Position numbers and translations under genes: made by a program | Notes under the pieces: model-generated | Databases searched by the model: none | What the model was told of the DNA's origin: nothing | The model's input: the letters and a program-made list of their open reading frames with translations, nothing else | Part shown: positions 23,801 to 38,800 of the stretch, piece after piece | Layout: every line of letters starts with the position of its first letter | How positions within the stretch are numbered: the stretch's first letter is position 1 | Source of the DNA: Cyanoderma ruficeps | Lineage: Eukaryota > Chordata > Aves > Passeriformes > Timaliidae | Assembly: GCA_008694505.1 (NCBI GenBank) | Contig: VZDJ01000868.1 | Coordinates: 484,263-548,262, forward strand | Direction of reading: 5' to 3' | Length of the DNA stretch: 64,000 bases

Positions 23801-26800
23801 TTGCTAAGCCACTCTTTGGTTCTGTACAAGTTTAAGCTTTTGTCAGGACAGCTTCTCTTGGTTCCCGTCAGCACTAGCAGTGTTAATGCCATTTGTGCAA
23901 AGGAGATTTGGAAGGGAAGCTCAAAGAATGTGTGTGGTTTAACTGTGTGTGTGTGTGGTGTTTCCAAGCATCCTGTGTTTCAGGTGGCATCTGTCTGCAT
24001 CTTTGAGAATAAAAAGGCTCATACAATTTCATTGATGTGGTGGTACAGCTGTGCCATTTTTTCTGCCTCAAGCCCTGACAGGCATCTTTGTTTGTTTGTA
24101 TGCAAGGGCCCTGCTTGAACTGTTTCCTGGTGTCCTTGCTTTTTAGGCTGACAGGAGAGGTGCTGGGGTTTTCTGGTTTTGTTTTGTTTTCAGAAAAAGT
24201 GGTGACTTTTTTGTGTCTGTTACTGTTGACAGCAATAACTTCTCTAGTCCAAGCTGATGTTATATGATGGCCAGAGACAAAGGATTCAGCTTCAGAAAAT
24301 TGTGTGGGTTCTCACTGAATCCCAGAACTGAGGAGATGCCAAGCAGCAATAAAGTGCAGGCTTCACCCTGGGATGCTGTTGTGGCAGGCAGCCTGCAGCC
24401 TCCCCTGCAGCCCCAGCTTCTTTTCAGGGATAGCTGTTAGGGGTTCATGCTGAGTATCAGAGGGTCTAAAGCAGGTATAAACCAGAACAGTTCCAATATT
24501 AAACATGACCTAACAGTGCTCATTTAGGACGTGGCTTTGTGCATTTACGTCCTGCTGATTGCACGTTTAACTGTGCAGCACCCCTTTGGTGATACCACCC
24601 TTACTCTTGTATGATTAAGCTCAGAAAACAAATAACGTTGCTTCCCCAAGACTGTAAAGAGCTAACTTTCACTTGTTTCCAAAGATATAAAAAACAGAAG
24701 GAAAAACCTTTTCAGGCTCAGGCTTCTTTCTGAAATCACACCTTGGGGCATTTGGGTACCACCCACCAGCTCATCAGCTGCTGCAGGCTGTGCCCATCTC
24801 CCTTGCTGTGGAAAGTCTTCCCAGTTTCACTTGTCTGCAGTAAGAATGGGGACACAAATCACCGAGCCACTGAGCAAAATAGGCCCAATGACATGCTGAC
24901 TAATGGTGCTTTGACATCATTCAATAGATTTGATAGAGATTAAGGTCCCATCAGAAATTTGTCAGCAGTAGTTTAGGAAATACTTACTGAAGATTTGCAG
25001 AGTTAACAGCTTTGTGGGTGTTTGCTGTTTGGCTGTCTACCTAAACAAACAGCTGGTGCAGCTGGAATCAAGTCAGCAAAGTTGTTACTAATTTAGATTC
25101 TTCAGGCATGTCTCTGCTCCAGGCACAGAAATGACTGTGCTGGAGTATATTGGTGCCCCAGCTATTTTTAAAGCACCTAGCTTGGTACTGGAGAAAATCA
25201 GTTACAGTAGCACAGAGCTCATCATAGATTCATTTACCCCAGCTTTTTGGCTCAAATATTAGTGCCAGCAGGATTAACTAAACCCTTTCACAATGAGAAA
25301 AAGGAGATAAAAGGACTTGATTCAGCAACAGTGTGATTCAAAGAGAAAACTCACAGTTGCTCACACTAGGAGCTATGACAGGCAACATTGATGAAGACAA
25401 GAAGACCAAAAGCTTGAATTTGCTGTAGTGGACAATGAGGTGGGGGACAGAGGGGGCAGGGAGCAGTAAATGCAGTGCCTGCTGTGGAGATTCACTGTGA
25501 ATCCTCTGTGTCACTGCAAATGGAAAATGCACGTGGAAATGAAGGAGACTCCTGTTAATGAAGAGTCACTGGGGTAACATGCACTAGAAGAGGAGGAGGG
25601 ATTGTGTCTAGACTTAGCTGCAAGGAGCTTTATGTGCTGCAAGAGCTCTGACTTACTGCTTCTGGAAGACTTTTCTAACTCCAGCGTCAAAGTTCAGGGG
25701 CCTGTCCCACATTCCCAGTGGTAGCTGGCAGAACCACTCCTTTGTAATGATTTCTTTTTAATGGTGACTTGTTTTATGCATGTGACTCTTGCCTGTTAGG
25801 AGCTGGTCAGACAGGCAGGAAATAGCCCAGGGCAGTCAAATGCTCATGGAGTGGTAACTTCTGGCCAAGAGGAAGGACATAGCCCCAAATCACCCAATCA
25901 CCTATTGCCCTATCCCTAATCTGAGATTTATGCCCCTTGGGTGACAGTGAGAATAAAAAGTGCAATAAACAAAAATGTTAAATATAAAATGGAAATATCC
26001 AGTATACTTCAGACATCCAGCAGGAGCCACACTATTTGCTGGGATGGCAATCTGTCAGAGCAGGACTTGCTGGAAAAGTGGTTTCTTGTAAAAAACTGCC
26101 TTCTTGTTCAGAACATTAAGGGCCCTGGCTGAGGCACAGATTGGGGCTAGGTCCTCACGAAACTAAAGTGAAGACTAAGGAGCTGTACAGTAAGAAGCCT
26201 CCTAAAGCTATGCCAGCCAAGTCCAAAGGGGATGACAGTAGAAAATGTATCCAACTATTAAATGGAGAGAAGCACAGCCCCTCCAGTGCGCCAAAGCAAG
26301 AGAGAGCAATGTCACTGCTGCAGCACAGCACAAGCCTTGCAGACTCTAATGAGACAGGCTGACTAACAGGGAAAGGATACGGGAGACGTTCGGCAGGAGC
26401 AGGCCTCAGCCTTGGAACTGAGCCCAAACTCTGTAGCAGAGAGTAATAATGAGAAAGGCAAGATCAAAGGAGACAGCTCTAACAAAGAGGAGAAAGAGAT
26501 GGGTAAAGACACACGAGCACTTACTGAGCACTTGGCTCCTCAGTCCTTTGCCTTCCCGCCTGACCTCCTGTTCTCCCATGATCCATGTGCACCCGAGCCT
26601 GGTGAGCAGGGACAGCAGTGCCTGAGCTGGTGTGGGTGTGTACAGCACGCCTGCTTGAGACATCCACAGCCATTATGCATGGGTAATTTTTATTACCCAG
26701 GGGCATTTCTCTTTTACATATCCCTAGCTCAAATTTTACTGAAATAATTTTCTTTTTTATTGGCCTCTTACATTGTTAAAGTGCCCATGATTTCCCCAAG

Positions 26801-29800
26801 GTTAGATGATGAATGACAACACATTGTACAAAGACAAAGTACAGGCATTCGCCAACTATAAAACAGATTTTTTTTATTTGATATGTTTCCTTTTCTTGTG
26901 CAACAATGATAAGCAACCTTGATGGGATGAACAGTACAAATAGAAGTTTAACAAGCTCTCTTCTGAATCCAGGATCACACAAAATATAGATTCAGTAAAA
27001 ACACTAGATTTCTACTAACATGATGGAGCTTCAGAACATGGAGTAGCCATCATAAAGACAATTTCAAATACAATCAGGGTTCAATCCTGCGATTAGTTGT
27101 GCCTGGGCAGCCAGCTGAGTCCTTGAGAGGCTCCAGTGACCTCGGTAAAATCTGTGGGAATGCAGAGACATAACCTTTAATCTCTACACTATCAAATGCA
27201 GGCTCAACTCCTCATCAGTTTAAGGATCTCCTTTTCCCTGGGCCTCTCCCTCAGAGCAACAGCACAAACACCAAACAGGCAGCAGTGCCCTTTCCCTCCC
27301 ACCCTCCCATCTCCTTGTGAGCATTTGATAGCAGCAATAGCTCCCAGCCAACCCTGTGCTGGAGGCAGCTTTTGTACAGACAGTATTTTCTGTTCAAACA
27401 GGCATTTCCAGCTGCTCCTGGGGAACAGAACATGAATATCATTGCTTTTCTGGCTGAAGCTGTGTGATCTCAGCCAAACCAATCTGATCAATAGGTCTTT
27501 CCTTAAAAAGCCAGGCAAGAAGTAGCAAGCACTGTGTGGGTGCCCACAGGCAGGGACCTGGGGTGACAGTGCTGCCTCACCTGCAGGTGGAACAGGTTCA
27601 GGGACTTTATTAATCCAAACATAAGAACAGGTATTTCCTCTCAAACATAGGCAGATTACATGGGCAGCAGCAATTTGACCTTAAAAAAAAACCCACACAA
27701 AAACTGGAAACTTAAATTCAGGTTCAAAAAATAAAGTAAAAGACAGATGAACTATTTTATTATGGCAAATAATTCCAGAAAATCCAATTATCAAAATCTC
27801 CAGGTGACCACTGTTATGCCAACTGTTCTGAAGGTGAATTGGTGGTAGAATAGGAGGATATGCAAATATCAAGCACCCCACACACTCCAGAAGTACTTCT
27901 AATCAAATACTATTCACCCACCTATCCATACCTGTCCATACCTGTCCACACCACACTGAACGGAGAGCAGGTGGCCATTTTTTTCAGCCTCCTTCGGTCC
28001 TGGCTGCCGAGGGTAGTGAACTGCCACCTCAATCTTATCCCCCTTTTTGAAGAACAGATCTCACACTCAGTGAAGTTCACTGAAAGACTTCAGCTGATCC
28101 AGGGCTTTGGTTGACCCTTCTACCCTAACTTTTTCTATTACTAGGATGGGGGAAAAGGATTTTCTTTTGTTAAAAAAGTACCAGAAGAGCTAAAAATCCA
28201 GCAGAATAGGACTCCAAGGTATCAAACATAACTAACGGGGCTCTAAGGAGAAGTACTAAGCAGAAAGCATAAATAACATGTAACCCAAAAAGGCCTCAGA
28301 AACAAGTTACACACCTGAACTTTTGAACTCAATCTTCCCACTGTACTATCAGGTACAAAAGTGGTATGATTGATGGGCTTGAAATTCACATTTCAAATTT
28401 TGCAGACAAGATTAAATTAGGGAAAACATCCAAACCATTTCTAATACCATGGAGGCATTAGATTGATTATACTCTTGGATTAATAGATGGTAATTGTAGA
28501 TACACAGACTTTTAAGTCTTCAAGCAAAGGACTTGGAGAAGAAAGAACTATTATTTGGGAAGGCACTGGAGCAATCTACCTCATAAAAGAGATAAAACTT
28601 ACAGTTTTATCAGCAATATTGTTAAGGTTTTCAGCCAACGTACATATGAAATGAAAAAATAGAGAATCAGATTGCTAAAGGAATAATGGAGAGATAAAAG
28701 GACCGACAGTTTTATTTTGTGAGGCACTGGTTAGATGTCACAGAGACTTCAATCACTGAAATGAAAATATATTTTCACTATACCAGTAGCAAGCAGAGAA
28801 AGAGTAATATAATTAAGGGTGTGCTCAGACACACAGTGTAAAACCTCTGCTATCACTTGGAAGAGTGAACAGTAAAAAAGGCTGTTCCACACAGGGAGTC
28901 AAGGCTGAGCTGCACAACACTCCAGGTACTGCCAGCTCAACACAACCAAGCCAGCACAACACACCAGCTGAGGAGAGGTAACTCAGGCTTCGCCCTGCCT
29001 TGAAAATATTCATGGACTCATTCATTTGAGGATTCATGTAGGCCTCGAGCTCCTCGTGGTGACTGTGTGTACCAGGTCATCACAAATTGTACAGCAGGAG
29101 ATACAATTCTGTGTAAATCTTCTGCTATGTTTTTTAGACAAGCTGAAAATGGGAATCCCCAGTGTTTCAGCATTAGGTGGCAAGTGAAAAGGATACAAAT
29201 GCAATAGCTATAAAATCTCATGATTGATCTAATGTTTCTGTGCCTAAAGTAGGTTTTTATATCCAAAGTTCTGCCAATCATATAGAAATTGCTGACAAAA
29301 CAATGAAAATCAAAACTAAGGGTTTAGAAATGCAGTTTTTCTTAAGCAATCATAATATTGATAAACAGACAGACTGAGTCCTATGAATGCACAAGCCTGC
29401 CCACACCAGGTGCAAGATTTCTGCTCTTGCCTACATATACAGCACTGTGGATGACTCTCACCTGTGTTCCTTTGATTAGAACTATTTATTTGGGATTTTT
29501 TTTAAGTCTTCATGAACATAGCATATATTTGATGGAGAGGTGAAATGATCAAAGTATTTGCAACAGCTACTACCTTTTGTAGCCTGGAACAATCAATATT
29601 GGTGGTATTATCCAGCATTACTGTGACAGAGCTGTGCTGCAAAAGCTTAAGGAAAAGCAGCGTTGAATCAGCCCTGAGGGCCGATGAGAAACAGATGCTA
29701 CTCACCAGAATTTGTTTAATCTACAAAATAAAGTCCTTTTGTTCACATGCAGCAATGGTTAAGAAGTATTAAATCTTGATCTATTTGTCACAAAAATGCT

Positions 29801-32800
29801 GTGTGATCTCCAAACCTCCCCCTACCCTTGGCATTTGCAAAAAAAGCAAAGTTTTTTGCTATTCATATAATATTTATAATCATATATCCTGACAAACTGG
29901 TGGCACAGCAGTGCAGTAGCCAAGAGCTTGTGTAGCAGTAAGAGCAGGTTCTTTCACACAGGCAAGTTTTGGGGGTTTGGATTGAAGCACAACATTCATT
30001 TGTTCACTTGTGGACAAACATGGAACCTACTGAGGGAATGCTAACTCGAGAATAGCAGCTTAAACTCTGATCCTAACCTTACAGGCCTCAGCTGAACCTC
30101 TTGAATGTAGGAAATGGGAGTTCAAATCCTTTTCTGGGTGAAGAAGTCCCTTGCCTTCTAACCATCACCAGTTCATAAAAAGGAAATTTGAATGAATCTA
30201 TTGTGGGATAACTTGTGGAAGCAGGGGAGACCTGTGCAAACCTGGCCTCCTGCTGTCTGCCTTGCCTGTCTCTTGCCTGTAAGAAACCAGGGCCCATGTT
30301 GAGACAACCTGCCTGAAAATCCTGCCTGAATGCCCATCTCTCCTGAAATCAGTCCATTCTGCTAAAAATGTTTTAGCAGCATCTCAGTTGGAAGTGAATT
30401 CTTGTGTAGTCCTCTAAGCCCTGAGACAGCTGAGGAAGGGCTCCAGCCACAGAGGCTCATCAGGAAAACCTGTGCAGTGCCAGTGTGTTGAGGCTGCCAG
30501 ATCACACCCTGGCACCACGGGGCTCTGCCCACCAGCCCAAGGGCAGTGGCACCAATGTGTGCACGGCATTGCCGTGGCTGTTCCCAGTGGCTGAGGCTGT
30601 GGGGGGGGGCTGTGCTGGTTTTGTATTAATGGATTTGTGGTGGAGAGGGAAAAAAATCCCTACAGGCCCTCGCCAGAAGGGGTGTGGATCATCCCTGCAA
30701 GGGGCAGGGAGTTGTCAGCCACGTGCGGCCAGCACGGCAGCACTGCTGGGAAACTCCTGATTTCCCAGTGCCAAGAACACTGTGATGATTCCCATGACAG
30801 GCTGCTCAGTACTGTGCAAAGAGCAATCAGAAGACCTCCTGCTTCAAATGGACCATCTTAATTCACTTCAGGACCTGAAAATACTTTTCAAACAGAGTTC
30901 AAAGAAATAGAGCTTGTTTTTACAAAACCTGCAAATTTTCAGTCCTAGCAGATTTGCCAACAAGTCTCGTAATAAAACAAACCCCAAAAAACCCCCAAGC
31001 AAACTAAAATCTTAGATGATGGAAACTGATACTTGTTTTCCTGCTGAGTTTCTGTTTAAATTCAGACTTAATAGAATTTAATCCCATAAAATAAACTCAA
31101 TCTGGAAAACAGGGAGCCTCCTCATCCTGCTTTATAGTTTATACCAGACCTTCTGGAGACAGTTCTTCCTGTGCAAGAAAAACCTTGTTAAAGGTGACAA
31201 ATAAGACTAAGATCAATGTTTTATTAAGGACCGACTCTTGCTACAACATACATAGATTATTTTAAACCATGTCATTGTGTCTAAATTACAATTTTCATTT
31301 GAATAGGATTTTTGAATAGAGAAAGGATTTATTCTCAAAGTCTGGAATTCCTATTGGAGTACCAAAAATATCAAAAAAGTATGAATTCTTACATTAAAGC
31401 TATTATCCTGACCAGACCTCACATGCACAGCACAGTACATATTCTTGTGGCTATCTTTATTTCCATTTAGATATGTTCCCTAGCAAAGGCAGATTTGTGA
31501 TTCTAGCCATTGCAGTAGCATGGAGGAACTTTTAGAACAGGAGCAGATAGAAAGGATTTAATTAATCTTATCTGGGCACATTTGCACATTTCTCTCTTGA
31601 GAAAACCAAACTTGCACATACGGTTGTTTGTAGCTAATGCTTTAGATACATTTCTGAGTAGAAGTTAAATTGCTTGCACATTTACAGTAAATTGATAGCT
31701 AAACCCAAGCTGGGCTGTCCCTGAACAAAGCAGCTTCTTTGAGAAATGATAGCAGGTATTCTGTTTCTGTGCACTTAATGCCCCATGAGAGGGCAAGTGG
31801 CTACATGTGTCTGCTCTGAAGGAAGCCACTTCAGGTAACATTGTACTGAAAAGGTGCATAGATTTCAGAGTGCAAAACCACCAGAGTAGATATTTACACT
31901 TTTACTTAATTATAAAATGCATCTAGATCACATGCAAAATATTAAGTGTAGATCACTGCTGGTAGCATTGCCAGTATCCAGCCTCTGGTCCGACCTGCCT
32001 GACTGGGAGAGTGAAGGAGATGTGCACACAGAGCAGCTCACCCGTGAGTTTGGGAGATGGACACAAAGCTGGGCTCTGCAAAACCTCACCCTCCCTGGGG
32101 ACAGAACACTTCAGGCTGTGCTGTGCTGCTGCCTAGGCACCAAAACAACGGGAAAGGCACAGACAGGGGAGACACAAGGATGTGTAAGATTTGGGGGTGT
32201 CTGCTTTGAAGTGAAACAGGGCTGGTTGCATGGGGGTATGTAGGGCCATGAATCCTTCCTCAGCTGCAGCAGGACAGTGATGGAGCTGTGACCAACATGG
32301 AGCATCTCCTGGGCTGAACTCCTCCTTCCCCCAGTTACACAAGAAGATTTCTGTTGGCAACAGACACAAAATGGAGGGGGCCAAGCTGTAGGAATCCCTT
32401 CATTCTGTGTGGGGATGATAGAGTCACACTATCCTGCCAAACAGCCCAGTGCATGCACATGACTTGATTTCACCCTGGAAGAGACTAAACATCACTGCAA
32501 ATTTTAGGACTATAATTTTAAAAGTCTGAGTGAGAATTCAATCAGAATATGGAAATTACATGCATAAACTTAGTTTCTCTGCAAATGTTGACACATGCTC
32601 CAAACCCCTCCTACTGACAAGTTTTCTATATCAAATTCTCTCTTGAACTTCAAAAAATCAGAGCTCCCAACTGCAAGTTTCTGCTCTATGTGCTATATTT
32701 GTTAAAATTATCATAAAAGAAAATTGACATTTTCATAAACTAGAAGGATTGTATTAAGGTCATGCAATGGGTATTTATAGTCTTGTTACTCTTTAGTCCC

Positions 32801-35800
32801 TGGTAGCAACTACCAAAAATAATCATGAAATGTGACATTATCACACTCCTACTAGTTACAGTGTGAAAGTGAATTAAAACATGGATAAAATTTTCTCCAT
32901 GGAAGCTCTGAAGAGAGGCCAGAAGGACAAAGGAGGACACTGAAATACAGATCTGGAAGCACAGCATATCCTGCTGTCGCTCAGTGTGAAGATTAGTGGC
33001 CCACCGTGCCCCAGTGGAATTGCTTCACCATTTTCTGCTGCACCAGCAGGAAGAGAGCAAAGAAAATTAGCAAAGAAAGTGTCATTTGGACTTATACAGT
33101 AACAAGTAATATATCTCCAAAAATTCATCAATTCAGGCTATAGTTCCACCTTGAATTATGATCACCTCAATAAACAGTTCCTTCTGGTCTCATGGATCTA
33201 AGACACCTCCAGGCACCCTCTCAGAGGAATGAGATGTGTGGCACTCCCTGTGGGCAGTGAGGGGGTGTTTCCAGCCCTGCTAGTGATATTCTTCATGAGC
33301 TGCTTCTCCTTCCTTCCATAGCACACCCTCATTTATTCCCTTTGCTCATACAAGGGCAGAGATTCTTCCTCCTCCCTCCACGATACTGCATCACTTTGGT
33401 CTGATGTGGAAAGATGGAGCCGGGAGGCCAAAAGTTTAGCTTCATTCCACAGCAGAGAAGAAAATGATAAATTTATGGCAAATCACAAAGTGTTATCCTG
33501 CAAACTGAAGAAGGTGCAAAGCAGAGCCATCTGGCAGTCTCTCCTCACTCCCTCTGAATCGCTGTCACATTTCAGAACCAGCCTGTGTTTTCCATCAAAA
33601 TTGGGAACCCATGGGCCACAGGCTGGGAAATATCTCTAGAGTAGGTGGAACAGGGGGCAGAAAGCTTGAATCCTTACTTGATACTGCATTTTGTGGTGAT
33701 TTGCTTCCAATCTGCTGCTTCCCCTGCTCCTAGGAGAGGGAGAGCTGTGGTAGGCACTCACTCAGTCCCTTGACTACAACCATAAATGCTGGAGTAGTCG
33801 ACAGGCAGGACCAACCCCAAAATTTTCCGAGGGTCCTTCATTTCTTCAAGATCAGGAGACCAAAACTGCCATTCTACCCCTACTCTGGGAAAAAAAAAAA
33901 CATCCTTTCCCCCAGCCCCACTCCAAAGCTGCAGCTGTGCTGATGTTTTTGTAAATGTTTTATATTTTGCTGCTTTTGAGTAAACATGCTTGTGTGGAGA
34001 GACAGAGAGAAGTGTGAGCCCAAATGCAGCTCTTTTGATGAAAAAGAGAATTTTTCTCTGTGTAGGTATGTGATTGTTTAGGCTCCATCTGAGCAGAGTT
34101 CATGGATACACACAGGTACCCATGACAACCCAGCACACAGAGGCCTGGATATTCTGCATGGGGTGGATGGGTTAGAACATCAACAATGACGAGGATCTTC
34201 CAAATGAGGGATGACAGCAAATCGCTTCCATCTGTGATGTAAAAGAAAACCTTGGCATTTCATTCTACATACTTGATCTTCTCTAAATACCTTCCCATTT
34301 GTTCTATAAATAAATAATAGTTTTACCTTGAGTGTGCTGTTTTCCCAGGTAAGTGGAATAGACTTGTTCCCTTATCAAGCACAGAAAACATGCTGTTGGC
34401 TATAGGAGTGTCAACAAGGCAACATTTGTACTGCCCAGCAACCCCCAGAAAAAAAAATAAAACAGAAAAATAGAGTGGCTCCAAGTTTATTTTGTTTGCT
34501 GTTCTCATTCTGTCTGTTCATTTCTGTTACCAATTCAAAATTCTTAAATCTTTTGGGTAAAATACTAGCTTAACTAGCAAAACAGAACTACACTGTAATC
34601 ACAGTTCTGACCCAATTATTTCATTCCCTTCTATGGCTGAAAACTGCAGTGTAGGGCCATAGTCTGGAGTTAAAAAACTGCCCAAGAGCAGGATTATGCC
34701 ACTTTTTTATCCCCTCTACTGTTGTGAGGCATCCTTTGAACAGTTCCTTGTGAGGATACAGTACACCACAGCATGTACTTCCATGCATTTGCTTATGAGT
34801 CATGGAGAGCTCCATGTACATCTCCGTTCCGTATCTCTTCCACAGAAGGACAACTTCTTAAAATGTTTTTGAACACAAGCCATGAATTCTTGATCCAAGT
34901 ACTCAGCTTAATCAGGACTTGCTCTCATGTCAGCCTGCATCCCTGCACAAAAAGACAGAATGTGTCCTTTAAATACTATGGAAATATTACCTCTGACAAA
35001 GATGCACAAAATGCCACAGGATGCAGAGTGCACTTACATCTCTTTCACTTATGCTGAGATGTTCGAATAGTTCTACTGTTACCATTTATTTGATTGGGGA
35101 AGTTTTTATATATTCATGCTAATTCTCAAGCAAGTACCTCAGTCCGATTTATGATGTAAGTTCTTTTCATTTTTTAAGCCATTCATGCAGGCTTTTCATT
35201 AAAGTAGAAGAGAATCTATAATGGATTCAATATGTAATGCAAAGATCAGCTTTGAAAATAGACCTATTTCTGCCTAAGTCATCAAATATTACATGTATAT
35301 GAGCCTAAGTTCTGAGAAAGCCAACTGAAACGAGAAGCTGCCTCTGAAGATGATACTGTGGGTGCTGGGAATTGGAGAGTTTTTCCATTTGTTCAAAGTC
35401 TCCTTTCCACTTCTGTACTCAGATCTTCCTTCCCAAGTCTGTATATCCTCCCTTCCCATATCCTGCAGCCCCTTTGCCACCTCTGCTCATGAAACTCCCT
35501 GGTATCTTGTCCTTTTGGCAGGTTTTTGTCCCCCATCATGCTTGTCTAAGGCATGAGACAAACAATCTGAGGCCTTTCAGTATTTCTGTAGCACTGAAAC
35601 TGGTAACTGGCCCAAATCTTTCATCTTCTTTTGGCAAAGCTTCTCCTGAAATCATTGGTTAAACAGTCAACGAGTGATTTTTCCTGATTTGGCCTTAAAT
35701 GCTGTGTATATTAAAATGGGAAGAAAAGGAAAGTGATGCTGTCAGTTAGCATCCCAGTATTGAGTACAAAATTAAGAATCAAAGTCTTTTCTCAAATTAG

Positions 35801-38800
35801 AGCAGACATGAACTCTTAAGAATGAAGAACCTACCAGCAAAATATACAAATGAGTTCTCAAGAAGTATTTCTGTTAATAATGAGTCACCCATCCATCTAG
35901 GCAAGATTTCTAAGTTCCCAGGGACATTTACAGGCTAATAAGTGAATCAAATAGGGTAATGAGGAGACAAAGGAACAGAAATCTTCAAGGCATCAGCTAC
36001 AGTAAATGGAAGCAAATGAGAAGATATTCACAGCAGTTTGCTGTGAAGGATCTGCCAAGGGCAGAAGGTAAAGTGGAACTCTACAGGAGCAAACCCAGCA
36101 ATGACATACATCTGTTTGGACATCTGGCAATGCACAGCCAAACCCAACAAACAAATTCAAGAAGATTCTGAGCAGCTTAATAACGTGGCCTACAGAACTT
36201 CAAGGCCAACGTGGAGAGCCAAGCTAATGCTAATTATGCAGTTCTTTGACATACTACTAGGGGAGACTGACAATTGCTGGGTTCATATTTGACAAATAAT
36301 TGATCTGACAACTTATTTGATTTATTTGGAACAAGGTATATAATGATTGACCTTCCTCTTTCCCATATTTATTTTCAGCTCACAGAGTGGCATAGATTAC
36401 TTGTGAATATATTCATTGAACATTTTATTGGATCGATTTTTCAAAGATGCTTATAGACAACCAATGTTTTTTCCTTTTCATTTTCTTGCTCATGTCATGC
36501 CGCTACACTGAGAGTTATGGATGGCCAGGAGCACAAGAATCAGAGCCTCAGGGAGCCCTCATCCTTCTTGGTTACAAACAACAGCAGCAAGCACCTCTCC
36601 ATTAGCAGCTACGAGAGGACTTACAACACACCAGTGGCAACCCTGCCTCCATCCATCAGGACCATTCCCCTTTTACCCCAGGAATACCCAAACCACTGCA
36701 ACAGTCTTGCAAACCAGAGAAAGTGTATATTCTTGCCTATTGCCTGAGCCTGAAATAGTCCAGTAACAGAGATTTTACAACGCTTAAAATTTTGCATTTA
36801 TTTTTAATGTCACTCTGTGTAAAATCAGAACCATTCAAATTCTTTCTGTAAAGATATTTCAGTAAAAGCTTTGCTGGTAAAATGAGAAGATGCCTGTTGT
36901 TTAATCCCCCACATCTCTGCTGTATTTCTCCTGCTGTTCTTGTTGTGCTTAGTTCCTTTGCTACTGGCTCAGTAAAAAAACAGAGCATAGTGCTACTACT
37001 TGTTTAAATACATTTTTGGGGGGAAAAGGCAAGCCCTGTACAAAACCCTAACTAACAAGATTGCTGTAAGCCCTGAGGAGCTGCAGCATTGCCTCTGTGT
37101 GTAGGTGGCCTGAGCAAATGGCAGACACAGCAAAGCACCAGGAATCTAAATACTACTGCAGAGTTGGGGATAGAGCTCAGTTCAAGTGTAAACAAGTGTA
37201 ACTCCATCCAAATCGGTGGCTGTGCCTGCTTTTCCCAGCAGAGTTTTCTGCCAAGTGTGCATTCCAGCAGCATATCCCTGCAGCCAAGGCTGGCCAACCT
37301 TCCAGAAGGAACTGCTGCCAGCAAGGAGGGACAGCACTGAGGAGCCTGGTTAGCCAAAATCTGCCATTTTACAAACATTATTGTTTAGCACTGCTGTTAT
37401 TGTTTCTCCTCATTGTAGGCTAGGAAGTCTGTACTGCATGGGAAAGGCTGAAAATGATGAACTCCTGTGCAAGTGACATGTTTACGTGGCATGCTTGCAC
37501 AGCACCTTTGTTTTGCTGGGAGCAAGGCAAGGACCAGATCAGAAGCTGGAGTTTCAGAAGTCAGCAGGGTCCCCTGAGACTCCCCTCTGAAGCCTTAACA
37601 CAGCAGGTGCTGGGTACAGGTCGTGTGGGAACTTGCAGAATGTGGAAAATCAAAGAGCAGTATAAACCCTGCTCCAAATTGGTGAAGATTGTGCCATGCT
37701 CTGTTGTAAAGCATTCTGTTCTGTGTGTAGAGATTACAGTGACATCAGGGCAAAGCCTGAAGCAGATCAAAGCTCAGAGGAACTGTTCTCACACACACAC
37801 CCTGCTTCAAATAGAGAAATCAGAGAAGGGGAGCAGGTGATAAAACATACTCCAAATGCCAAAATTCATCCTCCAGCTACTGCTGAACCAGATTAACTTG
37901 CCATGGCACGCAGGGAGCAACAGCATCACCAGAACAAGGAATCCAACTTCAGTGTCTGATACCACTTTATCATAGTGAAAGATGTTTGGCCTGTCTACCA
38001 TGTGTACCCCAATCAGAGATTCCTCACGCTTTTACAGCAAGCCTACTCATCTTTCTTCCTAAAACAAATAATCTCTCAGGCTCATTGCAAACCACCAGTG
38101 ACACTTAGTATTCCAGTCACTCCACGACAGTCCACCTGGTATATTGTGTTTTAAATCCAAGCACTGTTATGGCTATGCATTTTCACTAGCTCCATGGTAG
38201 AACACAATAGCTTTGTTCAGTAAGAAGTAAATCTAAATTTCAATCCTTGACTGATGAGGGTTATATAACAGTGGTTTTTTACACTTTTATGCATCTTGAA
38301 ACCAAATCTGTCAAAACATGTTAACTAAACAATAGGATACTTAAGCACTCACTGCAATATCAAGAAGCTTTTTCTTCCTCCCATTTCACTGGTTACAAAC
38401 CTTTTTGATCTTAAACGGTGACAAAGGATCATTGAAAAATTCCCCACTGTCTGGTAATGTCTGGAAAACACTATTTATCCTAGACAGTTTATCAATGTGT
38501 CATTTAGCTCAAGGAGATTATAAAAAGGGATGAAGCACATCAGCTCCAGAGGGACTTTCAGAAATCTGACAACATCCCCTCTTGGCTCATGGCTCACCTG
38601 CCCCCACATCCCTGCAGAAAAGGATCCTACTGAGACTCCTACTCTGCTGCCATATGGATGGAGCTGTGCTGTACATCCTTTGGCTTGGCACTGGATGGAA
38701 TCCCTGACCCTGCTTTCCTGAGGTGTGAGGTGTGATCCCAGACCTAGAGGGACCAAGAAACCCATGGAGCTTCAACAGCAAAGGAAACAAAACACTGGAC

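Noticed and set aside
26141..26747. Two adjacent charged, protein-like ORFs
   Set aside because: They are in different frames separated by stops, show no recognisable family and lack convincing splice sites.
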